Part shown: one piece after another, positions 9,301 through 16,270 of the stretch
Position numbering within the stretch: position 1 is the stretch's first letter
Layout: each line of letters starts with the position of its first letter
Source of the DNA: JAUWQU01 sp964605095
GTDB lineage: Bacteria; Planctomycetota; Phycisphaerae; SM23-33
NCBI GenBank assembly: GCA_964605095.1
Contig: CAZSBS010000021.1
Location: 1 to 28,866 of the forward strand
Direction: 5' to 3'
Length of the DNA: 28,866 nucleotides
Notes under the pieces: generated by a model
Told to the model about the DNA's origin: nothing
What the model saw: only the letters and a program-made list of their open reading frames with translations
Databases searched by the model: none
Translations under genes and position numbers: made by a program

Positions 9301-12300
9301 GCAATGAGATCTGGCTGCTCAAGGATGCCGACCCCAACTCGTTGGGCGGTCAGTGGACCTGGTACGCCGTGGACGTCCCCGCGGGCACGTACACGCTTGG
9401 CGGGCAGGTTGTGGACCAGATTACCGAAAGCGCACTGACGGACCGGCTGGCCGGCACGGTCACGGTGAGCTATTCCGACGCGTACGTCGTGGACAGCCTG
9501 CTGGACGTGGTGGCGGCAGACGGGGTGCTGACGCTTCGCGAGGTCTTGCAGGCGGCCAACACCAACACCGCCGTCGGCGATGCCCGCGCCGGGCGCATCG
9601 ATGCGGTGGACGTTATCCTCTTCCATCCCTCGCTTACGGGCGGGTCGATCGTCCTGTCCGCCGGCGCGGTTGATGTCAGTGACGACACGGCGGTTCTGGG
9701 CCTCGGCGAGGCGAGTCTGTCGCTGGTCGGCGGCGGCACGGACCGCATCCTGCGGATCCGGCCTGGTGTGCGGACCTGGGTCAGCGGCCTGACGCTGTCG
9801 GGCGGATCGGTCAACGGCGATGGCGGCGCCATCCTCAACGAGGGCATCGCCGACCTCCGCGACATGACGTTCACGAACAACTGGGCCTTCGACGATGGCG
9901 GCGCTATCTCCAACATCGGCACGCTGTGGGGGACCGGGCTGACCTTCACGAGTAACAGCGTGTCCGGATCGAGCGATCCCAGCGGTGGCGCCATCTTCAC
10001 GGCCGGGCTGCTGGAACTGTCCGACTCGTCGTTCACCGCCAACAGTGCCGTCGAGGATGGCGGGGCGATTTGCGTGGCGGCCGGGGCCGAGGCGCTGCTT
10101 AGCGACCTGGCGGTCAGCACCAACACGGCCAAGGACGGCGCAGGAATCTACTCCAGCGGCAATCTCCGCCTGAGCGGTTCTGTGGTCTCCGGCAACGTCG
10201 CGTCCGACAATGGCGGCGGCATTCACATCGCCGCGGGCGCCGCGGCTTTGTATGACAGCGATGTTGCCGGCAACAGGGCCGCCAACGGCGGCGGGGTGTT
10301 TGACGGCAGCTACGGCTCGCTGCTGATCCAGCAGACCTCGCTCAGCACGAACACGGCCACGTTGGCAGGCGGTGGGCTATGGGACTATTACGGCACCACG
10401 CGGCTGCTGGAGGCGACCGTATCGGGCAACGCAGCCACCACCGGTGGCGGCGGCGTACTCACGTACAATGGAACGTTCACCCTCATAGACTCGCAGCTTA
10501 TCGGGAACACGCTGGCGGGCACCACTACCCAGGGCGGAGGGCTGTATGCCTACAGCGAAACGACCACGATCACCCGCAGCCGGATCACCGGCAACCACGT
10601 CAACGGGACCAGCACTGGCCAAGGTGGCGGCCTGTGGGCTCAGTACGGCACGCTGACAGTGACGGACTCGACGATCGCGGACAACGTGGTGTGGGCCTCC
10701 GCGGGCGGTTACGGCGGCGGGATCTTTCTGTCGTACGTTACCACGACGCTGACGCGGGATACGATCTCGGGCAACAGCCTCTACGGCGCTACAACCGGCC
10801 AAGGCGGGGGTATTTACAACCAATACGGCACGCTGCACCTGGTTGACACAACGGTGTCGGGCAACAGGGCGTATGGGGCAGCCTCGGCCTCAGGCGGCGG
10901 CATCTACGCCTATGGCAGTTCCACCGGCTACTGGACATACATTACGAACTCGACGATCACGCTGAACGAGGCTGCCTACGGCGGCGGCATCTACCGCGAC
11001 GGGAGCACCAGCGTCCGCGTGCGCAACTCGATCGTGACGGCAAACACAGCCGACACGGCCGGGCCGGATGTCTATGGCGCGTTCGATCTGTCCAGCGCGT
11101 ACAACCTGATCGGCGCCATCGACGGCTCGACCGGCCTGTCGGACGATCCCAACACGCTCTTCGGCACGACGGCGGCGCCGCTGAACGCGGGCCTGGCGGC
11201 CCTGGCCGACAACGGCGGGCCGACGCTCACGCACGCCCTGCTGGTGGGCAGTCCTGCCGTCGATGCCGGCAGCAACACGCTGGCCGTCGACTCCGCGACC
11301 AGCCAGCCGATCCAGACCGATCAGCGTGGCGTCGGGCACCTGCGGATCCTCGACGGCGTTGTCGACCTGGGCGCCTACGAGGGCGCGGCGGACACGTACT
11401 TCGCGCTGTTTGCTCCCGCCGGCGGCACCGTACCGGCAGGCTGGGAGACCCCCATCCGCTGGGGCGGCAACCTGCCGACCAGCAGCCTCATCAGCCTCTA
11501 CTACGACACCGACGACACGTTGAACGGCAACGAGATGTACATCGTCCGCAACCATGCCCTGGCGCCGCTGGCTGGGCAGTACCTCTGGCAGTCCGTCCGC
11601 ACCCCTGATGGCCATTACCAGATCGGGGCCGTCGTGACGGATCCCGTCGGCAGCGGGTTCTGGGACGACCGCACCGCGTGGTTCGACCTGGTCCACTCCG
11701 ATGTCCCAACGCTGTACGTCGTGGACACCATCGCCGACGTCGTCGCCGCCGACGGGCTGCTCTCACTGCGGGAAGCGATTGAGGCGGCCAACACCAACAT
11801 GGCCGTCGGCGACGCCCCGGCCGGCAGCGATACGGAGATCGACGTCATCCGCTTCGACGAGTCGCTCAGCAGCCGCACTATCACGCTGACGGCCTCGCTG
11901 GCGATTACCGATCCCGTGTTGATCGAGGGTGTGGGACAGGGCGCCTACCGCATCACCATCGACGCCAATGGCGTCGGCCGGGTCATGAGTGTCGCTTCCG
12001 GCGTTACCGCGACAATCACGGACCTGCGCCTGACAGGCGGCGTTACCACCGGAAACGGCGGCGGCATTCTCAATAGCGGGTCGCTGACGCTGGAGGATGT
12101 GGAGATTCTGGACAACCAGGCCGCCCACGGCGGCGGGCTGGCCAGCTCCGACGGCACAGTTCAGGCCACGCGCGTGTGGGTGCATGACAACACAGCCGCC
12201 GCCACCGACTCCAGGGGCGGCGGAGTCCTCGCGGAGTGGAGCCGCGTCACGCTGCTGGATTCGACGGTCGACGGCAACACGGCCCGCTACGGCGGCGGGG

Positions 12301-14927
12301 TGTACTGCGGAGCCTACGGCGAGGCGGATATCCGCAACTCCACCATCTCGGGCAACACGGCCTCCGGCAGTGGGGCCGCCGGCGGCGGCATAGACAGCGG
12401 CCACTTCGCCGCCTGGGTGTTCCTGAGCGACACGACGGTATCAGGCAACCAGTCCACCGGCACGTCGGCACTGGCGGGCGGGGCGTATGCCGGCGCGGGC
12501 AGCTTCGAGATGGTCAACACGATCATCGCCGGCAACCAGGCGCCCGCCAGCCCCGATGTCAGCGGAACTTTCATCCCCGGCGACTACAACCTTATCGGCG
12601 TGATCGACGGTTCGACGGGCCTGGATGGGGCCAACACGCTGTATGGCACCACCGGCGCGCCGTTGGATCCGATGCTCGATGTCCTGGCTGATAACGGTGG
12701 CCCAACGCCCACGCACGCAATCCTCACCGGCAGCCCGGCGATCAACGCCGGCGACGATGCGTCGGCGACGGGTTTGGACGGCACGCCGCTGGCTTTCGAC
12801 CAATGGGGCATCGGCTATGACCGCATACTGAACGGCCGGGTGGATTTGGGCAGCTTCGAGTACAACGCCAGCCCGGACGACAACCAGCCGCCCGTGGTTA
12901 CCAGCCTGTCGCTTTCGGCCGACCCAGCCGTGCAGGGCGCGGCCATCACGCTGACGGCCCAGGGCGTTTCCGATGATCACGGTGTGACCGCGGTCACATT
13001 CTATCGCGACGCCAATCGCGACGGGATCGGGACCGTGGACGAAGTGCTCGGTGTGGACGCCAACGGCTCCGACGGATGGAGCTGGACTGGCGTCGTCACG
13101 TGGGCGACAGGGCAGACCCGCTACCTGGCGCGGGCTGCCGACGATGGCTGGCCGATGGGTGTGCGCTACAGCGGCTTCGTCGTTCAGACCGGGACGGTGG
13201 TCTCGAACACCCCGCCGCAGATCGTCGTCGGCATGCAGTACCTCAAGGCCAACCAGGCCAATCAGCAGGTCCAGATCTTCGTGACGGGAATCGACAAGGT
13301 AACCGCGCTGAACCTGCGGGCCCAGCTCGGCGACGGGCAAACCGGCAGCGGAGAACCGATCTTCCAGAGCGTCAGCTTCGCCGGCGGAATCTGGGACGGC
13401 CTGCCGTCCACGGTGACCGGGGGCGTGGTGGCAGGAACGCCGCAACTGGTGCAGGCCAGCATCACGCTCAACAACACCGGCGACGAGGTGCTCGCCAGCG
13501 GCCTGCTGGCAACGCTGATGGTGGACACGACCGGGTATGTCGCCGGGCAGACGTTCGACCTCAAGCTCCGCATCGACGAGGCCGACCTCGACTCCACCTT
13601 CGTTCTATACGGCGGACACGCGCTCGATCCGGTGGTCACCGCGGGGCAGGTGAGCCTGTATACCGCGTCGGTGCAGAGCCGCCACGTGTTCTACAACAAC
13701 TCCTACTTCGACGGTGGCACCGCCGGCCCCGCCACGCAGGATGATGCAGCCATCGATACCAGCAAGTCGGCCCTGCTGCCGGGCGGAACCGCAACGTTCG
13801 CCAACTACACCAGCTTCAGCAGCGGCATCAACGGCGTGATGGTGGACATCGCCGGCCTGGACTCGCCCGGCAGCCTGGGGGCAAGCGACTTCGACTTCCG
13901 TGTCGGCAACAACAATGATCCCTCCAGTTGGACGGCGGCGCCGCTGCCCCAAAGCATCACGGTGCGAACGGTTGGGGCCAACAGCCGCGTCACGCTCGTC
14001 TGGGCCGCCGACGCCATCCGCAACGAGTGGCTTCAGGTAACCATCCGGGCCGGCGGCAACACAGGACTGGCCACCGACGATGTGTTCTATTTCGGCAACG
14101 CCGTCGGGGAAACGGGCGACAGCGGCACCAACACCTTCGTGGATGGCACCGACTTTGTGGGCGTGCGGGACAACCTGCACAACATCAGCAACCGTGCGGC
14201 TGTCACGGATGCCTACGACATGAACAGAGACAGCTTCGTCGATGGCACGGACCTGGTCGTGGTCCGCGATAATAACACCAACTTCCTGACATCCCTGAAG
14301 CTGATCACGGCGCCAGCTCTGGTGGGAGAAGCTCCTGTGGCGATGGCCGCGCAGGCCACCGCGAAACAGCCTGTCGCGGACGCAAGCGAAACCACTGCGT
14401 CTCCGACCCTAACCGCTTCGACAATGAGTACACCCACAGTGACAGCCGAAGCAAGCGTCGCCACACAAACGGTCATTCAGGCTTTCGCCCCAGTCACAAC
14501 CCAAGCCACAGTCTTTGTGGATCCGACGGTTGCCCCGGCGGCCGTGCCTGCGGCGACCATCCCGGTCGATGTCGTAGCCCATGCTCAGGCCATGGCCTTG
14601 GTGAAGCTAAAAGACGTCGCCGTGGCGAAGCACTTGGCGGTTGACCTCGGCACCGTATCCTTTGCAGACTACGGGGCAAAATGGTTACATATGAGCTTGA
14701 CACCTCCGCGGCTTCCCGCGGTGGCCAAGCCGGCATCCATCCGAGTTGGTGAAGGTGGAGAGTATCCTGAAACGATGTTTGGGCTTTCGCAAGTGCAACT
14801 GTACGGGCCGGCGCGTGGCCTTGCGCCTGAGGCCCAAGTGCTTGAGTTGGACGGGCTGAAATTGGACGTTCTTGACATGGCCCAGCCGCTGGCGAACCTG
14901 TGGTCGGATTCACTCGCAACCTTGTGA
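3387..14927 (+). CDS. Giant LEPR-XLL surface protein with CSLREA/beta-helix modules, cohesin-like and dockerin-like domains
   Basis: A 3846-residue protein. Residues 48-55 (LEPRLLLS) are the LEPR-XLL motif found near the start of very large planctomycete exported proteins; there is no classical signal peptide. Five modules begin at residues 56, 532, 1296, 2032 and 2776, each opening with YVV(D/N)SL.D.V..DG.LTLREA..AANTN (CSLREA type). Each continues as a glycine-rich right-handed beta-helix ladder (SGNTA...GGGIY) and ends in a choice-of-anchor-Q-like block (NLIGVIDGS, LADNGG, DAGSN, DQRG). Modules 1-4 are followed by a domain of about 100 residues (ISLYADPD..INGNE.WLL). After module 5 come an Ig-like segment, a cohesin-like domain (about 3276-3424), a planctomycete surface domain (RHVFYNNSYFDGG onward), a dockerin-like pair (about 3581-3631, FVDGTDFVGVRDN and SFVDGTDLVVVRDN) and an Ala/Thr-rich tail. 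Likely a cell-surface adhesin or scaffold; the ligand is unknown. Confidence 0.9.
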   Translation: MSPASHMVGRLRKLYGIVWNRMRLLNERTMHLPLGHLRTTPPCMVEHLEPRLLLSTYVVDSLADVVADDGTITLREAIEAANTNTVVFDAPAGDAVGTDIIQFDPSLSGGTITLGGTELTISDELDIQGLGADRFTVSAAGASRVFNVTAPGTSISGMVITQGNSANGGAIRNTGTLTLSNVAITASTSADSAAIYSTGTLTVVDSSVTGNTASDASSGAIVISGGTAVLLRSLISGNTGGSGAGIRFTSGTLRVIDSTVSGNTASGNGGGLYTSSGTAYVTQSTIAANSAARGGGIYRSGGTVTLDNTVVAGNTAPTYRDVEGGFASAGEYNLIGVIDGSSGLNAASSQWGTAAVPLDAMLGPLADNGGPTRAHLPWAGSPLLDAGDNNLALDQAGVPLEFDQRGAGFARIVNGTVDIGAAEGFRSVDFALTGPVGAYYVGEQVPVEWDETAVPPNSTIGIYYDADATVNGNEVWIIQDVPAATDGRYVWQPPPALPTGDYYIGAALRAPDGTVYTSRLASPMTLTFGGTTYVVNSLEDIVTADGLLTLREAVQAANTNAVIGDAPAGSALYTDLITFDASLVGGTIVLDGTQITISDDLMITGPGADDLTINGDARSRVFAVTDPTPGDGDDVRVGIAGLKFTNGKTASDGGAVLNESVLHLAGVSVTDSAAYDDGGGVYSTGQLIVAESRFEQNTTNGSSSPSGGGIYCSAGMTLTNVEFTLNAAYGDGGAIVNAGGALVASGLTVWQNTSFGFGGGIVSTGGSMALSNSTISQNTAYTGGGGVKVAAGTATFTGVVLDRNVLVSGSGGGLLNESTAGITLDGCTITGNTASNGGGVYDGVAGTLTINNTLIDGNAATSSGGGVWKHYGTLTVQDSTISGNSATAGGGGVYSYSGVLTITDSSVIGNVLSGSSPTGGGIYAYSVTTTVTRSRISGNRLVSTGDGYGGGVRAYYGTLTVTDSTVADNVVSAASGGYGGGVYEYGNTVSLTRSTVSGNSVYGGATSQGGGLYSGSTLNLVNSTVSGNRAYGAALASGGGLYLSSTAYITQSTVALNEAAYGGGVYGGGRVRNSIIAGNRAEFAGPDVQGAFDITSAYSLIGVIDGSTGLDSGDHILYGVAVSPLWPGLGALADNGGYTLTHALLTGSLAVDAGSNAMAVDPSSNPLATDQRGQARIAGGVVDMGAYEGTVALLLDLTGPTGTIEAGDPQVFTWTGSSVSATSLISLYADPDSSINGNELWLLQDADPGELAGQWAWQGLIPAGTYTLGIVAADTVTGTSAEDRLDSTTTIAYTQAYVVNSLLDVVAVDGVLTLREALEAANLNQVVGDAHAGRSGAVDVILFQPSLAGGSIALSGGELAISDDVAIMGLGSDQLTLAGDLSHRVLSVAAGADAWVWGLTVRDGFAANDGGGILNAGDLRLRDVMLRANTAGRSGGGIYSTGLLEAWDCELSGNTSQGSASGTGGAIFSSGTAAIHDSLIYDNTAFVDGAGIANSGELELASVTLRRNTAFQGGGAIRSSQWMRADDCTMTGNLAYTSGGAVYIPSGAAAIYNSVLSDNSAANGGGLYDYSYGSLLLSETTVSDNSASSSGGGVWNRNGDLTVLTSVVSGNSATVAGGGVYTLYSGTFTLADSQVGENVLSGSALSGGGIYAYSTTITITRSQITGNRVVSTGDGYGGGMYVYGGSLAVTDSAISDNVVSAASGGCGGGVYEYSSAVTLTRDTVSGNSVYGGTASIGGGIYQYYYSTIYLVDSTVSGNRAYGAASASGGGIYVSGNSGYIANSTITLNEAAYGGGIYRAGSTSVRVRNSIVAGNSAEFEGADVYGEFDTTSAYSLIGVIDGSTGLDAGDHVLYGTASAPLSANLGALADNGGYTLTHALLVGSPAVDAGSNTMAVDQSGLPIQTDQRGALRIGGGTVDIGSFEGVVAPAFELAGPTGAIQAGEPQTVSWTGQSITATSLISLYADPDGLINGNEIWLLKDADPNSLGGQWTWYAVDVPAGTYTLGGQVVDQITESALTDRLAGTVTVSYSDAYVVDSLLDVVAADGVLTLREVLQAANTNTAVGDARAGRIDAVDVILFHPSLTGGSIVLSAGAVDVSDDTAVLGLGEASLSLVGGGTDRILRIRPGVRTWVSGLTLSGGSVNGDGGAILNEGIADLRDMTFTNNWAFDDGGAISNIGTLWGTGLTFTSNSVSGSSDPSGGAIFTAGLLELSDSSFTANSAVEDGGAICVAAGAEALLSDLAVSTNTAKDGAGIYSSGNLRLSGSVVSGNVASDNGGGIHIAAGAAALYDSDVAGNRAANGGGVFDGSYGSLLIQQTSLSTNTATLAGGGLWDYYGTTRLLEATVSGNAATTGGGGVLTYNGTFTLIDSQLIGNTLAGTTTQGGGLYAYSETTTITRSRITGNHVNGTSTGQGGGLWAQYGTLTVTDSTIADNVVWASAGGYGGGIFLSYVTTTLTRDTISGNSLYGATTGQGGGIYNQYGTLHLVDTTVSGNRAYGAASASGGGIYAYGSSTGYWTYITNSTITLNEAAYGGGIYRDGSTSVRVRNSIVTANTADTAGPDVYGAFDLSSAYNLIGAIDGSTGLSDDPNTLFGTTAAPLNAGLAALADNGGPTLTHALLVGSPAVDAGSNTLAVDSATSQPIQTDQRGVGHLRILDGVVDLGAYEGAADTYFALFAPAGGTVPAGWETPIRWGGNLPTSSLISLYYDTDDTLNGNEMYIVRNHALAPLAGQYLWQSVRTPDGHYQIGAVVTDPVGSGFWDDRTAWFDLVHSDVPTLYVVDTIADVVAADGLLSLREAIEAANTNMAVGDAPAGSDTEIDVIRFDESLSSRTITLTASLAITDPVLIEGVGQGAYRITIDANGVGRVMSVASGVTATITDLRLTGGVTTGNGGGILNSGSLTLEDVEILDNQAAHGGGLASSDGTVQATRVWVHDNTAAATDSRGGGVLAEWSRVTLLDSTVDGNTARYGGGVYCGAYGEADIRNSTISGNTASGSGAAGGGIDSGHFAAWVFLSDTTVSGNQSTGTSALAGGAYAGAGSFEMVNTIIAGNQAPASPDVSGTFIPGDYNLIGVIDGSTGLDGANTLYGTTGAPLDPMLDVLADNGGPTPTHAILTGSPAINAGDDASATGLDGTPLAFDQWGIGYDRILNGRVDLGSFEYNASPDDNQPPVVTSLSLSADPAVQGAAITLTAQGVSDDHGVTAVTFYRDANRDGIGTVDEVLGVDANGSDGWSWTGVVTWATGQTRYLARAADDGWPMGVRYSGFVVQTGTVVSNTPPQIVVGMQYLKANQANQQVQIFVTGIDKVTALNLRAQLGDGQTGSGEPIFQSVSFAGGIWDGLPSTVTGGVVAGTPQLVQASITLNNTGDEVLASGLLATLMVDTTGYVAGQTFDLKLRIDEADLDSTFVLYGGHALDPVVTAGQVSLYTASVQSRHVFYNNSYFDGGTAGPATQDDAAIDTSKSALLPGGTATFANYTSFSSGINGVMVDIAGLDSPGSLGASDFDFRVGNNNDPSSWTAAPLPQSITVRTVGANSRVTLVWAADAIRNEWLQVTIRAGGNTGLATDDVFYFGNAVGETGDSGTNTFVDGTDFVGVRDNLHNISNRAAVTDAYDMNRDSFVDGTDLVVVRDNNTNFLTSLKLITAPALVGEAPVAMAAQATAKQPVADASETTASPTLTASTMSTPTVTAEASVATQTVIQAFAPVTTQATVFVDPTVAPAAVPAATIPVDVVAHAQAMALVKLKDVAVAKHLAVDLGTVSFADYGAKWLHMSLTPPRLPAVAKPASIRVGEGGEYPETMFGLSQVQLYGPARGLAPEAQVLELDGLKLDVLDMAQPLANLWSDSLATL
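3552..4979 (+). repeat. Module 1 of the giant gene
   Basis: The short form of the module: residues 56-531, with few beta-helix rungs. It includes the first choice-of-anchor-Q block (LADNGG near residue 364) and the first TGPVGAYYVGEQVPVEW domain. Confidence 0.7.
4980..7271 (+). repeat. Module 2 of the giant gene (tandem 2.3-kb unit)
   Basis: Residues 532-1295. It shares long matching stretches with modules 3 and 4, for example STGDGYGGG, DNVVSAASGG and SGNRAYGAA. Confidence 0.8.
7272..9479 (+). repeat. Module 3 of the giant gene (tandem 2.2-kb unit)
   Basis: Residues 1296-2031. It shares with module 4 the terminal blocks NSTITLNEAAYGGGIYR and GSTSVRVRNSIV, which module 2 has only in diverged form. 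This suggests that modules 3 and 4 are the most recent duplicates or have been homogenised by recombination. Confidence 0.8.
9480..11711 (+). repeat. Module 4 of the giant gene (tandem 2.2-kb unit)
   Basis: Residues 2032-2775, with the same order of rungs as modules 2 and 3. The middle carries its own variants, such as STGQGGGLWAQYG, showing that the copies have diverged. Confidence 0.8.
11712..12870 (+). repeat. Module 5 of the giant gene (short, terminal)
   Basis: Residues 2776 to about 3161. It opens with YVVDTIADVVAADGLLSLREA, has a reduced ladder and ends in LGSFEYNAS. The ISLYADPD-type domain that follows modules 1-4 is replaced here by an Ig-like segment (QPPVVTSLSLSADPAVQGA). Confidence 0.65.
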
Positions 14928-14948
14928 CAGCATGGCCAGTTGAGAAAC

Positions 14949-14982
14949 CACTTGGGCGCCTCTGGGTTTTTGCGCCTTGGTG
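14949..14982 (+). other. Weak hairpin between the giant gene and its neighbour
   Basis: Arms CACTTGGGCGC (14949-14959) and GCGCCTTGGTG (14972-14982) pair with two wobbles and one mismatch around a 12-base loop. There is no U tract after it, so it is not a canonical terminator. It may be a processing site or a degraded intergenic repeat. Confidence 0.25.
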
Positions 14983-15017
14983 AAAACGGCTTTGCCGGTC
15001 GACATGCGGAGGACAAC

Positions 15018-15812
15018 ATGAACGGTAGGCTGCTTGTCTTCGTGGTTGTTTGCCTGGCTCTTGCGGGGCCGGCGGGCGCGTCCATCATAATCAACGTGGG
15101 CGCGCACAACCTTATCCAGAACTCGCCCGGCCAGGTGGTTCAGATCTTCGTGACTGGTGGGGATCAGGTGACTGCATTCAATCTTCGCGCCGTGATCGGG
15201 GACGGGATGGGCGACAGCCCGGAGCCGAAATTCCAGTCGATCAACTTCAACGGAGGCATTTGGGACGTGGCTGAAAACACCGTCATCGGTGGCCCGATCG
15301 GCGGCTTCGAGCAAGACGCGCAGGCTTATGTGGCCTTCAACACCAGCGTGAGCGTTCCGGCAAACGGCCTCCTGGTAACTCTTACGATTGACACTACGGG
15401 TTTCTTCAGCGGCAGTTCCTTCCCGCTGCTCCTCAAGAGCACGGAGATTGGTTCGGACAGCGATTTCGTGGTGATTGGGGGAGCGACGCTTGCCGCGGAC
15501 ATCACCAACGGCATGTTCAACATCGTTCCTGAGCCGGCGCCGATTGCGGGCGACGCCAACGGTGACGGCGTGGTTGACGCGGCCGACTACATCATCCTGA
15601 AAAGGAACTTTGGCATGACGGGCGCCCAGTGGTTGGATGGCGACTTCAGCGGCGACCACCAGGTGAACTGGACCGACCTCCAGTTGCTGATAAGCCACTT
15701 CGGCACAAGCGGCACGGCCACCGCGACGACCCCGGAACCGGCGACCCTCTTTGTCATGATGGCCGCAGGCCTTCCTGCTCTGTTGAAGCGAAGGCGACGC
15801 GTCAGGTCGTAG
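15018..15812 (+). CDS. Exported cohesin-like/dockerin protein with PEP-CTERM tail
   Basis: A 264-residue protein. The ATG at 15018 follows GGAGG by five bases and opens a signal peptide (hydrophobic residues 4-18, likely cut after GPAGA). Residues 25-165 form a cohesin-like beta domain: QVVQIFVTGGDQVTAFNLRA, PKFQSINFNGGIWDV and LLVTLTIDTTGFF line up with QQVQIFVTGIDKVTALNLRA, PIFQSVSFAGGIWDG and LLATLMVDTTGYV in the giant protein encoded just upstream. Residues 178-228 are a type I dockerin-like pair of calcium loops (GDANGDGVVDAADYIIL, GDFSGDHQVNWTDLQLL). Residues 239-264 are a PEP-CTERM signal: TPEPAT, a hydrophobic stretch and KRRRRVR. Such tails are cut and sorted by an exosortase-type enzyme. 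It starts 90 bp after the giant gene on the same strand, so co-transcription is likely. A joint surface role is inferred. Confidence 0.85.
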   Translation: MNGRLLVFVVVCLALAGPAGASIIINVGAHNLIQNSPGQVVQIFVTGGDQVTAFNLRAVIGDGMGDSPEPKFQSINFNGGIWDVAENTVIGGPIGGFEQDAQAYVAFNTSVSVPANGLLVTLTIDTTGFFSGSSFPLLLKSTEIGSDSDFVVIGGATLAADITNGMFNIVPEPAPIAGDANGDGVVDAADYIILKRNFGMTGAQWLDGDFSGDHQVNWTDLQLLISHFGTSGTATATTPEPATLFVMMAAGLPALLKRRRRVRS

Positions 15813-15820
15813 CTTGAGCG

Positions 15821-15931
15821 AAGACTGACGCCGGAGCTGAAATCCCGAGCCAGCCTCGGGGCTGGCCCTGGGCGGATTGGCGATGATCCGGCGAAGGTGT
15901 GGTTGTTCCTCCCGAAAGCTCCGTCAGTCTT
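15821..15931. repeat. 111-bp inverted-repeat-bounded element with inner hairpin
   Basis: The left arm 15821-15838 (AAGACTGACGCCGGAGCT) and the complement of the right arm 15917-15931 (AAGACTGACGGAGCT) are identical except for three extra bases in the left arm. Inside lies a perfect 7-bp hairpin GCCAGCC-TCGG-GGCTGGC at 15849-15866. The element begins nine bases after the stop codon. It could be a structured 3' end or terminator of the PEP-CTERM gene, or a small MITE-like repeat; no target-site duplication is visible. Confidence 0.5.
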
Positions 15932-16079
15932 GATTCTAAGGGACTTACGTTTCTTGCCGAGAGCAGGCCTTCGCGGTAAGATTCCGGCCTTGTGACCAAG
16001 CATGGAAGCACGGAGATGGGCACCTTACGGATGGCAAAAGCTGTCGGCCCTTCGGGCCTAAGAAGCCGGTCAGTTTGAG

Positions 16080-16109
16080 AAGTAAGATCAAGTAAGATCA
16101 AGTAAGATG
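16080..16109 (+). repeat. Three tandem copies of a 10-bp unit
   Basis: AAGTAAGATC occurs three times head to tail; the last copy ends in G. It could be a binding-site array or a simple slippage repeat. Confidence 0.7.
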
Positions 16110-16270
16110 CTACCGTATTGCGCCTGGCGACAGTTCGTGCCGGAAACTCAGGTCACTCACACTGGCCCGTCACGGCCGTGGCCGTGTTAAAAGCGGCAGG
16201 CGCTGAACATCGTTTGACATAACATCGCACGGCCCGGCGTCGCGGACGAGCGGGCGGAAAGGATCATCAC

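Larger units (their letters stand above)
15813..16270. other. Intergenic region with repeats, no gene seen
   Basis: 458 bp between the PEP-CTERM gene and the oxidoreductase gene. It holds the inverted-repeat element at 15821-15931 and the 10-bp tandem repeat at 16080-16109. No coding remnant was recognised in either strand. A TTGACA word at 16214-16219 has no acceptable -10 partner. Confidence 0.5.

Noticed and set aside
16214..16242. TTGACA as a promoter for the oxidoreductase gene
   Set aside because: The region 17 bp downstream is GC-rich with no -10-like hexamer.
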